Assembly (NCBI GenBank): GCA_018676275.1
Contig: JABHFC010000099.1
Coordinates: 1-10,826, forward strand
Length of the DNA stretch: 10,826 bases
Direction: 5' to 3'
Source of the DNA: Gammaproteobacteria bacterium
Lineage (GTDB): Bacteria; Pseudomonadota; Gammaproteobacteria; Eutrophobiales; Eutrophobiaceae
Below the pieces are notes generated by a model. The model saw only the letters and a program-made list of their open reading frames with translations. It ran no database searches and had not been told where the DNA came from. Made by a program: the position numbers and the translations under genes. Numbering within the stretch: position 1 is the stretch's first letter; every line of letters begins with the position of its first letter. Below are positions 1-8,279 of the stretch, piece after piece.

Positions 1-385
1 CACGCTGAATATTCTCAATAAGCGCCATGCACATTGCAGTTTGATCATCGATTTGACGCAAAACCACAGGTACTTCGTGCAAACCAGCCAATTGCGCTGC
101 ACGCCAGCGTCTTTCTCCAGCGATAATCTCGTATTTATCACCTTTTTTGCCAATAGGTCGTACCAATATAGGCTGCACAACACCCTGGGCCTTGATGGAA
201 TTGGCCAGGTCCTGCAATGCTTCTTCCTTAAAATCTGTGCGCGGCTGGTATTGGCCTCTTTGCATAAGGTCAACAGGTAAAAAGCGTAATTCTTCATTTC
301 CCTCAATCGAGCCCAGCTCCTCTGAACTACGCGTGCCCAGAAGTGCATCAAGCCCTTTACCCAAACCTCTTTTCTTTGCCGCCAC
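1..385 (-). CDS. parB: ParB chromosome-partitioning protein, N-terminal part (runs off the window)
   Basis: ParB is the CTPase and DNA-binding protein that loads at parS sites near the origin and works with the ParA ATPase to segregate chromosomes. Only the first 128 codons are here; the 3' part lies beyond position 1. The start is the GTG at 383-385, chosen because AAGGAG (394-399) lies 8 bases upstream and because the product begins with the classic MAAKKRGLGKGLDALLG. Visible family features are the ParB/Spo0J N-terminal CTP-binding fold with QYQPR near residue 50, the GERRWRAAQLAG motif (about residues 92-103, the box containing the nucleotide-contacting arginines) and ALIENIQR at the truncated end (box II). 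It follows parA after a 42-base gap and is almost certainly co-transcribed with it. There is no sign of degeneration. The helix-turn-helix and dimerisation domains should lie off the window. Confidence 0.97.
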   Translation of the reverse strand, partial: MAAKKRGLGKGLDALLGTRSSEELGSIEGNEELRFLPVDLMQRGQYQPRTDFKEEALQDLANSIKAQGVVQPILVRPIGKKGDKYEIIAGERRWRAAQLAGLHEVPVVLRQIDDQTAMCMALIENIQR

Positions 386-393
386 TACACTAA

Positions 394-399
394 CTCCTT
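394..399 (-). promoter_or_regulatory. Ribosome binding site of parB
   Basis: AAGGAG on the minus strand, 8 bases before the GTG start codon of parB. It is the strongest Shine-Dalgarno sequence in the housekeeping block and decides the GTG start. Confidence 0.8.
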
Positions 400-427
400 A
401 AAGCAACCAATGACGAAAGTAGAAATC

Positions 428-1201
428 TCATGCTGCCTTACCTTCGCGATTCAACATCTCGCCCGCCAAAGCCAGGTAGGCAAGTGAACCTTTTGAAGCA
501 CGATCATACTTTATAACAGGCATACCATGACTGGGTGCTTCCGCCAGACGTACATTACGTGGAATTATAGTGCGATAGACCTTATCGCCGAAATGTTCCA
601 GCAATTGTGCTGAAACCTGGTTCGCGAGATTATTACGAGGGTCATACATGGTTCGTAGCAAACCTTCCACGCGTAAATGCGGATTCAGGAATTTGCGAAT
701 TTTCTCAATAGTTTCGAGCAAGGCCGTTAGACCTTCCAGCGCATAATACTCACACTGCATGGGAATAATCACCGCATCAGCTGCTACCAATGCGTTTATT
801 GTTAGCATGTTCAGAGACGGTGGACAGTCTATAAAGATGAAGTCGTAATCATCCTTAACACTTTCAAGAGCATTGCGTAGCCGGATTTCACGGGCAATCT
901 CATCCAGAAGACCAATTTCTGCGCCAGTCAAATCAGCATTACTCGGTAACAGCTGATAATCACCCTCTGCTGAATTCACCATGGCTTCATTGACGGTTTT
1001 TTCTCCCATCAAAACATCATAGCTGGAAAGCTCAAGCTCGGATTTTTCAAGACCACTACCCATAGTCGCATTGCCCTGTGGGTCCAGATCTATCAGCATC
1101 ACCCGCCTTTTCGTTGCTGCCAGCGACGCGGCCAGATTGACGCTAGTAGTGGTTTTACCGACACCACCTTTCTGATTGGCAATTGCAATTATTCTGGTCA
1201 C
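428..1201 (-). CDS. parA: ParA (Soj-type) chromosome-partitioning ATPase
   Basis: This is a 257-residue deviant Walker-A ATPase of the ParA/MinD superfamily. It binds nucleoid DNA as an ATP dimer and is driven off by ParB to move origin regions. The deviant Walker A motif KGGVGKTT lies at residues 11-18 with the signature lysine K11. Walker A' (LIDLDPQGNAT) follows at about residues 36-46, and Walker B (FIDCPPSLN) near residue 122. Length is typical of chromosomal ParA/Soj, which lacks the N-terminal helix-turn-helix of plasmid ParA. The start is GTG (1199-1201), directly before TRIIAIANQKGG; no clear Shine-Dalgarno precedes it. A sigma70-like promoter lies about 42-70 bases upstream, so the gene can be expressed independently of rsmG. 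It is followed by parB in the usual order. Confidence 0.97.
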   Translation of the reverse strand: MTRIIAIANQKGGVGKTTTSVNLAASLAATKRRVMLIDLDPQGNATMGSGLEKSELELSSYDVLMGEKTVNEAMVNSAEGDYQLLPSNADLTGAEIGLLDEIAREIRLRNALESVKDDYDFIFIDCPPSLNMLTINALVAADAVIIPMQCEYYALEGLTALLETIEKIRKFLNPHLRVEGLLRTMYDPRNNLANQVSAQLLEHFGDKVYRTIIPRNVRLAEAPSHGMPVIKYDRASKGSLAYLALAGEMLNREGKAA

Positions 1202-1242
1202 GTTAATTAAAGCAGTCGAGCTGTAAAAAAAGGGCGACCATT

Positions 1243-1271
1243 ATTACACAGTTTGGAATATCTGATGTCAT
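1243..1271 (-). promoter_or_regulatory. Candidate sigma70 promoter for parAB
   Basis: On the minus strand, ATGACA (1266-1271, 5 of 6 to TTGACA) and TGTAAT (1243-1248, 5 of 6 to TATAAT) are separated by exactly 17 bases. Transcription would start near 1236, giving a leader of about 35 bases containing a run of seven T, with no hairpin evident in front of it. This is the only good promoter match in the 96-base gap between rsmG and parA. It is read from sequence only. Confidence 0.5.
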
Positions 1272-1297
1272 CTATTAAGGTCTGTTTATCTTTCCAA

Positions 1298-1936
1298 TCA
1301 GGACTTTCTTTCTATCACTAACAATTGCCGTGAAGCATCCAGTTCCGGAACCTTAAGTGGCTGTACTTTCGCGGAATACCGAAGTAAATCAATTTCCCTG
1401 CTCTCTTCTTCCACCGCTGTCGCTTTCATCATCAAAATGCGTCCATTTCTGTCCAATAAGGGCTCTGCTAATTCGCAGAATGTGGGTGCTGACATTAAGG
1501 CTCGACAGATAATCGTAGAAAAAGACTGCTCAGAACGATAATCCTCTACCCTGCTTCTCACCACCTCAATATTTTCAGGTCCAAGCTCCAATATAGCCTG
1601 GTTCAAAAAAGTGGTTTTCTTCTGATTGCTATCCAGTAAAACCCAATGCATATCTGGTCTGGCAAGCGCCAATATAAAACCCGGTAAACCTGCTCCAGTT
1701 CCAACATCAAGTCCAAAAGAGCCATTTAGAAAAGGTAAAACAGAAAGACTATCCAGCACATGAAGCGTAAGCATCTGTTCCTTTTGCTTAATTCCGCTCA
1801 GGTTATATGCCTTATTCCACTTTTCCAGTAAATTGATATAAGCGATATAGCTATCACAGGGGTGTTGTAAGGGATCTTCCCCAAGAGCACGTAATCCTGC
1901 CTCCAGGCTGGTTTGAATAGCCCCTGATTCAGGCAC
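1298..1936 (-). CDS. rsmG: 16S rRNA (guanine527-N7)-methyltransferase RsmG
   Basis: RsmG (GidB) uses S-adenosylmethionine to methylate N7 of G527 in 16S rRNA; loss in other bacteria gives low-level streptomycin resistance. The 212-residue product has the family length. Family signatures are NKAYNLSGI near residue 41, the SAM-binding glycine loop LDVGTGAGLPG (about residues 76-86) followed by the acidic LLDSNQKKTTFL, and the conserved VRSRVEDY and IICRALMS segments. The start is the GTG at 1934-1936, inside the last codons of mnmG, giving an 8-base overlap. No strong ribosome binding site is visible, which fits translational coupling to mnmG. It is the usual gene after mnmG. Confidence 0.97.
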   Translation of the reverse strand: MPESGAIQTSLEAGLRALGEDPLQHPCDSYIAYINLLEKWNKAYNLSGIKQKEQMLTLHVLDSLSVLPFLNGSFGLDVGTGAGLPGFILALARPDMHWVLLDSNQKKTTFLNQAILELGPENIEVVRSRVEDYRSEQSFSTIICRALMSAPTFCELAEPLLDRNGRILMMKATAVEEESREIDLLRYSAKVQPLKVPELDASRQLLVIERKS

Positions 1937-3824
1937 TTTCTTGCAGCTGGTGAGATCGCTTCTTCAGATGAATTCGTAAAATTGAAATTGCTGCTGGCGT
2001 TATACCTGGCAGGCGTGAAGCAAGGCCGAGAGTATGCGGTCTTTGCGCGTTAAGTTTCTGTGTAACTTCTGCGGACAATCCTCGCACATCAGCATAATCA
2101 AGATCTTCAGGCAAACGTGCATCTTCATCGCGGAGATTACGGGCTATCTCCTCTTCCTGTCGTTCAATATAACCATGATATTTAGCCTGCACTTCAACCT
2201 GAAATGCGACTTCGTCACTTAGCTCATGATTTTCAACTGCATCCAGTCCCATTAAGGCTTCGTGACTTATTTCCGGCCGACGTAGTAGTTGCATAAGACT
2301 ATATTCGCGAGCTAAAGGTTCGCCAAATACTCGAGTCACTTCTTCTTCTGACACGCGTTCGGGAGTTAGCCAGATTTTTTCCAGACGCTGCTGTTCAGAT
2401 TCAATAGCTTCTTTCTTCACACTAAATGCCTGCCAACGCTCATCATCAACCAAGCCCAGTTCGCGACCTATTTCGGTCAAGCGTAGATCAGCATTATCTT
2501 CACGTAATATCAAACGATACTCCGCGCGACTGGTAAACATACGATAGGGTTCAATGGTTCCACGAGTAATCAGGTCATCAATCAACACACCCATATAAGC
2601 CTGATCACGACGCGGGCTCCAAGGCTCTTTCTCCTGCACCAGGCGAGCTGCATTCAAGCCGGCGATAAGACCTTGCGCTGCTGCTTCTTCATAACCGGTA
2701 GTGCCATTTATCTGGCCGGCAAAAAACAGACCCTTGATAAATTTTGTTTCCAGCCAGGGTTGTAAATCCCTTGGATCAAAATAATCGTATTCAATGGCAT
2801 AACCCGGTCTGACTATGTGCGCGTTTTCAAAACCCTTGATAGAACGAACCAAATCATACTGAACATCAAAAGGCAGACTGGTAGAAATACCATTTGGATA
2901 AACTTCATTTGTTGTCAGTCCTTCCGGTTCGATAAAAATCTGGTGCGAGTTCTTATCGGCAAAGCGAACTACCTTGTCTTCTACCGACGGACAATAACGC
3001 GGACCGACGCCTTCAATATTGCCGTTGTACATAGGTGAACGATCCAGACCTGCACGAATAATCTCATGCGTGCGCTCATTTGTATGGGTCATATGGCAGG
3101 GGATCTGTCGCGGGTGTTGCGCCGCTTTACCCATGTAAGAAAAAACTGGCACCGGATCATCGCCGGGCTGTTGCTGCAATTGTGAGTAGTCGATGGTCTT
3201 GCCATCAATACGCGGTGGCGTACCTGTCTTCAAACGATCAACCCGAAAGGGTAACTCTCGCAGACGTTGTGCCAATGCATTCGACGGTGGATCGCCAGCA
3301 CGACCACCCTGGTAATTGGATTCACCGATATGAATTTTGCCACCGAGAAAAGTACCCACTGTCAGCACAACACAAGGCGCGTAAAACTTCAGACCCATCT
3401 GGGTAACCACCCCGGTAATAACGTCACCCTCTACAATCAGGTCATCGACTGATTGTTGAAAAATACTCAGGTTCGGCTGTGCTTCGAGATAGGGACGCAC
3501 AACACTCTTATATAAGGAACGATCAATCTGCGCCCTGGTTGCTCTTACGGCCGGACCTTTGCTTGCGTTAAGAATGCGAAACTGGATGCCACTAAGGTCT
3601 GCAGCCTGCGCCATTAAGCCACCCAATGCGTCAATTTCCTTAACCAGGTGTCCTTTACCAATACCACCAATAGCTGGATTACAGGACATTTGGCCCAGCG
3701 TTTCGACACTCTGGGTTAGCAACAAAGTAGACACACCCATACGTGCAGACGCCAGCGCAGCTTCGGTTCCGGCATGGCCGCCGCCGACGATAATGACACT
3801 ATATTGCTGTGAGTGAGTATTCAT
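1929..3824 (-). CDS. mnmG: tRNA uridine-34 5-carboxymethylaminomethyl modification enzyme MnmG (GidA)
   Basis: MnmG is the FAD-dependent partner of MnmE. The MnmEG complex installs 5-aminomethyl or carboxymethylaminomethyl groups on the wobble uridine of several tRNAs. The 631-residue product is full length for the family. It shows the Rossmann FAD-binding motif GGGHAGTEAA at residues 14-23, the SCNPAIGGIGKGH signature (about 47-59) with its conserved cysteine C48, the GPRYCPSVEDK segment carrying the second conserved cysteine, GTTGYEEAAAQGL near the end of the FAD domain, and a helical C-terminal region that contacts MnmE and tRNA. The start is the ATG at 3822-3824, the only sensible start just before the FAD domain; no Shine-Dalgarno is seen. 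Unlike the common arrangement, mnmE is not directly upstream. Confidence 0.98.
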   Translation of the reverse strand: MNTHSQQYSVIIVGGGHAGTEAALASARMGVSTLLLTQSVETLGQMSCNPAIGGIGKGHLVKEIDALGGLMAQAADLSGIQFRILNASKGPAVRATRAQIDRSLYKSVVRPYLEAQPNLSIFQQSVDDLIVEGDVITGVVTQMGLKFYAPCVVLTVGTFLGGKIHIGESNYQGGRAGDPPSNALAQRLRELPFRVDRLKTGTPPRIDGKTIDYSQLQQQPGDDPVPVFSYMGKAAQHPRQIPCHMTHTNERTHEIIRAGLDRSPMYNGNIEGVGPRYCPSVEDKVVRFADKNSHQIFIEPEGLTTNEVYPNGISTSLPFDVQYDLVRSIKGFENAHIVRPGYAIEYDYFDPRDLQPWLETKFIKGLFFAGQINGTTGYEEAAAQGLIAGLNAARLVQEKEPWSPRRDQAYMGVLIDDLITRGTIEPYRMFTSRAEYRLILREDNADLRLTEIGRELGLVDDERWQAFSVKKEAIESEQQRLEKIWLTPERVSEEEVTRVFGEPLAREYSLMQLLRRPEISHEALMGLDAVENHELSDEVAFQVEVQAKYHGYIERQEEEIARNLRDEDARLPEDLDYADVRGLSAEVTQKLNAQRPHTLGLASRLPGITPAAISILRIHLKKRSHQLQESA

Positions 3825-3833
3825 GGGGCGCGT

Positions 3834-3862
3834 ATTGTAACGCCAGTAATCAAAGATGTTTA
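3834..3862 (-). promoter_or_regulatory. Candidate sigma70 promoter for mnmG
   Basis: TAAACA (3857-3862, 4 of 6) and TACAAT (3834-3839, 5 of 6), minus strand, with a 17-base spacer. If used, the start point would fall only a few bases before the mnmG ATG, so the mRNA would be nearly leaderless. That agrees with the missing ribosome binding site, but the -35 box is weak. Confidence 0.35.
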
Positions 3863-3901
3863 CTGAAAATACCGGTAAATAAGCTTCTTTTCGTAGAAAT
3901 G

Positions 3902-3932
3902 AAAGAGTTGGAGGTCTTGATTCTAACTCTTT
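3902..3932 (-). terminator. Inverted repeat after the gamma-carbonic anhydrase gene; weak terminator candidate
   Basis: AAAGAGTT (3902-3909) and AACTCTTT (3925-3932) form a perfect 8-bp stem with a 15-base loop, starting 12 bases after the stop of the carbonic anhydrase family gene. The stem is AT-rich and the following minus-strand sequence is only moderately T-rich (TTTCATTTC), so termination may be weak or the palindrome may be an operator upstream of mnmG. Confidence 0.35.
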
Positions 3933-3944
3933 AATCGATAAATC

Positions 3945-4478
3945 TTAGCCTTCCGTCTTATATTCATTCTTAAGCTCAACATAGTGACCGGCTGCGTACT
4001 TCAGAAAATACTTTTCCTTATCTCCTAATTTACGTACCCGTTTTGCTGGAGATCCGACATAAAGATAGCCGCTCTCCAGTCGTTTACCCGGTGCGACCAG
4101 GCTACCTGCACCGAGGATAACGTCATCTTCGATCACGGCACCGTCCAGTACTGTAGAAGACATGCCAATCAAACATCGGTTGCCTATAGTGCACGCATGC
4201 AACAAGGCCTTATGTCCGACAACAACATCATCTCCGACAATGGCAGGGATACCCCCAGGAAACAATTCATTGTCACTGGCAACATGAATAACGGTGCCAT
4301 CTTGAATATTAGTACGGTCACCAATCACAATCGCCTGATCATCTCCTCGGATTACTACCATTGGCCAGATGGAAGAATCTTCTCCAATCTTTACATCGCC
4401 GATAACAACAGCGCTTTCATCAACATAGGCAGACTCAGCGATGATGGGAGTCTTATCCCGATATTTTCGTATAGACAT
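3945..4478 (-). CDS. Gamma-class carbonic anhydrase family protein (YrdA/PaaY-like left-handed beta-helix)
   Basis: The 177-residue product has the size and pattern of cytoplasmic gamma-carbonic anhydrase homologues such as YrdA and PaaY. Hexapeptide repeats forming a left-handed beta-helix run from about residue 12 to 132 (VIGDVKIGEDSSIW, VIGDRTNIQDGTVIHV, VVGHKALLHACTIG and following turns). The three zinc-ligand histidines are present at H65, H89 and H94, as are R44 and D46 (IRGDD) and Q59, which build the active site. A C-terminal helix (residues 150-177) packs against the helix as in trimers. The active-site set is intact, so carbonic anhydrase activity is possible, but many members have no measured activity or act as thioesterases. 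The ATG at 4476-4478 is the only reasonable start. It lies alone between mnmG and a divergent peptidase gene. Confidence 0.92.
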   Translation of the reverse strand: MSIRKYRDKTPIIAESAYVDESAVVIGDVKIGEDSSIWPMVVIRGDDQAIVIGDRTNIQDGTVIHVASDNELFPGGIPAIVGDDVVVGHKALLHACTIGNRCLIGMSSTVLDGAVIEDDVILGAGSLVAPGKRLESGYLYVGSPAKRVRKLGDKEKYFLKYAAGHYVELKNEYKTEG

Positions 4479-4651
4479 TATTTTTCCAAAGCTCGTTTAA
4501 CTTTAATAACTAGACCCTTTGCACGATCCCTTGCATTGGTTTCGATTTATTAAGTTGATATCAGACAAACAACACGCTCTATTGTAAGATGATTTAAAAA
4601 CATCATCATTATAATTCAGACAAAATTATTCTACGTAAACGCATTTATATA
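4479..4651. promoter_or_regulatory. Divergent intergenic region between the carbonic anhydrase and peptidase genes
   Basis: This 173-base AT-rich gap must hold promoters for both flanking genes. On the plus strand a perfect TATAAT (4610-4615) lies 36 bases before the peptidase ATG, but no good -35 box is at 16-18 bases. Just upstream is a small inverted repeat, GATGAT (4588-4593) and ATCATC (4602-4607), with an 8-base loop, which could be an operator. I see no convincing promoter for the minus-strand gene. Confidence 0.4.
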
Positions 4652-6061
4652 ATGAATTCAGAAGAACTCCAGCATTATTGCAACGAAGTCTGGGACACAT
4701 CGGTCGTTCAGGAACTGATTGACTACATTCGAATCCCGAACAAATCACCGATGTTTGATCCGGATTGGCAGGCACACGGTTATATGGAAGAAGCCGTGGC
4801 ACAGTTTGAACGCTGGTGTCTCGCGCAGAATATTCCGGGTATGCAACTCGAGGTAGTTCGATTACCGGAGAGAACGCCTCTGCTGTTTATGGATATACCA
4901 GGCGATAGTGAAGATACCATTTTGCTCTATGGCCATCTGGATAAACAACCGGAAATGACAGGCTGGCGTGAAGGCCTCGGTCCATGGGAGCCTGTAATAG
5001 AGGGCGATAAGTTATATGGACGTGGTGGTGCGGATGATGGCTATGCGACTTTTGCTTCGTTGATTGCGATTAACGCGCTTAAACAACAAAACATTCCACA
5101 TGCGCGTTGTGTCGTCATCATAGAAGCCTGTGAAGAAAGCGGCAGTTTTGATTTGCCGTTTTATATTGATCACTTAAGAGATCGTATAGGTAAACCTGAT
5201 TTGGTTATATGCCTGGATTCCGGTTGTGGTAATTATGACCAGCTCTGGAACACCACTTCGCTGCGTGGCCTGATCGGTGGTGAGTTGAGCGTCGAGATCC
5301 TGAATGAAGGCGTGCACTCTGGTGATGCCAGTGGCGTGGTGCCTTCCAGTTTTCGTATTCTCCGGCAACTTCTCGACCGTATAGATGAACCCCATAGTGG
5401 CATCGTCGCGGCCAATGAGTTTAATGTACAAATTCCGCGACAGCGAATACAGCAAGCAGAAATAGCCGCTGAAGTACTGCAGGAAGAAGTCTATGCCAAG
5501 TTTCCATTCATTGATGAGGCTCAACCCGCCTCAGCCGATCTTGTTGAACTGGTATTGAATCGTACCTGGCGTCCAGCACTGGCTGTGACTGGTGCTGATG
5601 GTCTGCCCACGATTGATAATGCCGGTAATGTGTTACGACCACTTACCTCAGTAAAACTGTCGTTGCGCCTGCCACCGACCTGCGACGCAAAAATTGCAAC
5701 GCAAAAACTGAAAGATTTGTTGGAAAATGATCCACCTTATGGCGCGAAAGTAAGTTTTAAACCTGATTGGGATGCTTCTGGCTGGCACGCGCCGGCAATG
5801 GTTGGCTGGCTTGAACAGGCTATTACCGAGGCTTCAATGAATTACTTCGGCGCGCCAGCCGTGCATATGGGTGAAGGTGGCAGTATTCCGTTTATGGGTA
5901 TGCTCGGCGAGAAGTTTCCCGATGCGCAGTTCCTGATCACGGGTGTGCTTGGACCACAATCAAATGCGCACGGCCCTAACGAGTTTTTACATATCCCGAC
6001 AGCGAAGAAACTAACCTGCTGTGTCGCAGAAGTGATTTCGGAACACTTTAAACAACTATAA
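4652..6061 (+). CDS. M20 family zinc metallopeptidase (dipeptidase/carboxypeptidase type)
   Basis: This is a 469-residue cytosolic-looking M20 (ArgE/DapE/CPG2/CNDP) hydrolase with no signal peptide. It is expected to use two metal ions to cleave dipeptides or related amide bonds. The metal ligands can be traced: H95 in LLYGHLDKQPE with the supporting D97, the bridging D128 in GRGGADDGYA, the catalytic E161 with E162 in EACEESGS, D189 in CLDSG, and H440 in SNAHGPNE near the C-terminus. An inserted dimerisation domain spans about residues 205-385 and contains H222 (EGVHSGDAS), which in this family completes the partner's active site. Length fits the dipeptidase branch. The exact substrate cannot be told. 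The ATG at 4652 has no clear Shine-Dalgarno, and no other start fits better. It ends 7 bases before the convergent barrel gene. Confidence 0.94.
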   Translation: MNSEELQHYCNEVWDTSVVQELIDYIRIPNKSPMFDPDWQAHGYMEEAVAQFERWCLAQNIPGMQLEVVRLPERTPLLFMDIPGDSEDTILLYGHLDKQPEMTGWREGLGPWEPVIEGDKLYGRGGADDGYATFASLIAINALKQQNIPHARCVVIIEACEESGSFDLPFYIDHLRDRIGKPDLVICLDSGCGNYDQLWNTTSLRGLIGGELSVEILNEGVHSGDASGVVPSSFRILRQLLDRIDEPHSGIVAANEFNVQIPRQRIQQAEIAAEVLQEEVYAKFPFIDEAQPASADLVELVLNRTWRPALAVTGADGLPTIDNAGNVLRPLTSVKLSLRLPPTCDAKIATQKLKDLLENDPPYGAKVSFKPDWDASGWHAPAMVGWLEQAITEASMNYFGAPAVHMGEGGSIPFMGMLGEKFPDAQFLITGVLGPQSNAHGPNEFLHIPTAKKLTCCVAEVISEHFKQL

Positions 6062-6068
6062 ATAAATC

Positions 6069-8261
6069 TTAACGCACGGCTTCGACTGACCAGAGGGTAT
6101 CTCTTGGTGATGGAAAACCAATCGAGTGTTGTATCTCCATACGTACCTGGCCATCAAGTCGGCGTGGAATTCCAAACCTCAAAGTGCCTTTATCGGTAGA
6201 CCATTCTGTAATACGAATAAATCGCTGGTCATTGACCTCTGCAACTATTTGCTGAGAAAACTCACCCTCTTCGAGAGTTCGTGAGGGATTACCATATTCC
6301 CGAATCAAGGCCTGACGAATTCGTTCATAGGTCTGGACATTACTATCTCTATCACCAACATCATCAAAATCAATAATCACCGCAGAACGCATTAGCAGGG
6401 GACCCGCATATTCAAGTGCCAAACGCTGTCTTCTAAACACTTCAGGTAACACCGAAGTTTCGTACACAACAAAACCCGCCTGTTCGCTTGGGTTCTTTAT
6501 GTTTGCCAATTCAAGCTGTTGCCGGATAACATCAACTAACACTCCGGGACCAAACTGTGCAAGATTTATGGTCAGTGCTCCTGCTGATACAGTTCCTGAC
6601 TCTGCTGCAGCGAATACAGGTGTAGCAGACGCTGTCACAGCTGAGGCTGGTCTGTCGAATTCCATTGTCCAGTAAGCAGAAACCCGATAAGCCTCGGTTG
6701 ACTCACCCGGTTGTGGATCACGCCCGAATAGGTTTGCTTCCAGACCAATCATGTGTTGCTTGTGCTGATATCGGTAATCCATATTAAATCTGTGCGTATC
6801 CACATCAATACCATTCAAACTTGTTCTACGATCTTGAATCTGCGAACCATAACTCATGCTTAATGAATGCGTATCTCTACTTAATCTCATTGCCATGGCA
6901 GGACCGAATTCTTCACTATCATTACCACCTTTCCTTAGCGTACGAATGGTCAGGCCAGGGCTAATGTATCCCTGCCAACCATTGAAATTAAACAAATGAT
7001 CGGCTCCCAACGTAAATTGTCGCGTGAGATTATCTCCGCCTGTACCTAACCTGTTTTTATTGTTTTGAAAAAAGATCCCCAGACGTCCGGTCCAGTCGTA
7101 GGGCAATGGCGCATTCAAATTAAGACTTATGGTTTGTGTTAATTGACTTACTGTTATCAACTCGTTGTCTCTGTTTTGAATGTAGGCATCCAGTCGACCA
7201 TTTAAGCCCGGATAGAAACCTTGCAATAATGGACCAGTAAAATTTATTCCATAGGTTCTTGTACGCAGACGATTGTTGGTTTCAAAAGCATCCTGAAATA
7301 GCTGGGCTCTCAATCGCATTCGAATACCTGATTGAAAGCGCCAACCTGAATGTAGTTCATACGATCGCCGGTCTGCGCTGACTATTGCACCTTGCGGTCG
7401 AAAATCCTGACCATAGTGTTCGAAACGCAAACGATAATCCCAGGGTAGCTTTCGATGGTTTCCTCTTAGCTCGACCAAATAGCCATTATCAGCACGTTCC
7501 TGGCCACTGGCGGAGCCGGCAAGACCGTTATGATCTCCGTTAAAATGTGCAGCCTCGGCTTCTATGGAAAAACGATGTGATGCAAATTCGAACGGTACTT
7601 CTCCTGCCACGCTGAACACATACTGGTTTCTATCCTGCGTACCTGCCTTAAAAGAATTATCGCGAAAGTTATGAGTAAGATTAAGACCCCATGTACCTAG
7701 CTTACTGTCCTGAACCAGCCAGGAAACACCATTAAAATAATTGTCCTTCAGGGTTACATCACGCCAACTACTTTCACTGGCACCGGAGGTGAAGATAATT
7801 GAATGTTGCTGTCTGTCATTGACGAAAGGTTGCAGTTCAAACTGCACCCCTTTTAAGGAGCGCTGCAAAGTCAGGTAACTATAATATGCAAAATAATCAC
7901 CAATTTCTGCACGATAAGGTAAAGATGCTTCGCCACTTTCCCGAGTCAGATTCATACGCTCCGGCACCAAACCAAAATCGCGCGAGCGATAATCATCATT
8001 GACATTGTATAAGCCAGTTACCTCACCTCTCCATGAAGCATAGTCGGAATCTTGTTTATCAAAAAAAACACTCAGTTCATCAAAGAACATATCGCCTTCA
8101 AAACGATATGGGCTGCCATTACCTGAACCACTCGCGTCGTAAACCGTTCCGCGTAGTGTATTTGTCCCACTGATATTCCAGTCTAGCGCCAGATCCACAC
8201 CTTGCGCTGATGCACTAACAGTGGCACTCAGTAATGCTATAAATATCAGTCGATTTATCAT
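6069..8261 (-). CDS. Predicted outer-membrane beta-barrel protein with a C-terminal soluble domain (family not recognised)
   Basis: The 730-residue product begins with a clear Sec signal peptide (MINRLIFIALLSATVSASA, cleavage likely after A19). Residues about 25-537 are rich in alternating hydrophobic/polar strands ending in aromatic residues with Asn/Gly/Asp-rich loops (for example GDYFAYYSYLTLQRSL and YRVSAYWTMEFDR), the look of a large outer-membrane barrel. Residues 538-562 are an Ala/Ser/Thr linker. Residues 563-730 form a separate alpha/beta domain with no barrel pattern, including a helix ending in LIREYGNPS and the strand-rich LRFGIPRRLDGQVRMEIQH. No TonB box or plug is evident, and the last residue is Arg rather than the usual Phe/Tyr; the barrel's own last strand (YWTMEF) does end in Phe. 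It is third in an operon, 18 bases after the preceding gene, with a modest AAGAG binding site. It may serve as exporter or anchor for the operon's first product. The barrel call is inferred from pattern only. Confidence 0.82.
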   Translation of the reverse strand: MINRLIFIALLSATVSASAQGVDLALDWNISGTNTLRGTVYDASGSGNGSPYRFEGDMFFDELSVFFDKQDSDYASWRGEVTGLYNVNDDYRSRDFGLVPERMNLTRESGEASLPYRAEIGDYFAYYSYLTLQRSLKGVQFELQPFVNDRQQHSIIFTSGASESSWRDVTLKDNYFNGVSWLVQDSKLGTWGLNLTHNFRDNSFKAGTQDRNQYVFSVAGEVPFEFASHRFSIEAEAAHFNGDHNGLAGSASGQERADNGYLVELRGNHRKLPWDYRLRFEHYGQDFRPQGAIVSADRRSYELHSGWRFQSGIRMRLRAQLFQDAFETNNRLRTRTYGINFTGPLLQGFYPGLNGRLDAYIQNRDNELITVSQLTQTISLNLNAPLPYDWTGRLGIFFQNNKNRLGTGGDNLTRQFTLGADHLFNFNGWQGYISPGLTIRTLRKGGNDSEEFGPAMAMRLSRDTHSLSMSYGSQIQDRRTSLNGIDVDTHRFNMDYRYQHKQHMIGLEANLFGRDPQPGESTEAYRVSAYWTMEFDRPASAVTASATPVFAAAESGTVSAGALTINLAQFGPGVLVDVIRQQLELANIKNPSEQAGFVVYETSVLPEVFRRQRLALEYAGPLLMRSAVIIDFDDVGDRDSNVQTYERIRQALIREYGNPSRTLEEGEFSQQIVAEVNDQRFIRITEWSTDKGTLRFGIPRRLDGQVRMEIQHSIGFPSPRDTLWSVEAVR

Positions 8262-8279
8262 TTTTCTCTTTTGACTGTG

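Noticed and set aside
1..3944. Search for a canonical parS site (TGTTTCACGTGAAACA-like) near parAB
   Set aside because: No full or nearly full match was seen by eye on either strand, so none is reported; a site outside the window is likely.
4646..4653. TATAAT at 4648-4653 as a promoter for the peptidase gene
   Set aside because: It overlaps the ATG itself, so it cannot serve as the -10 box for this start.
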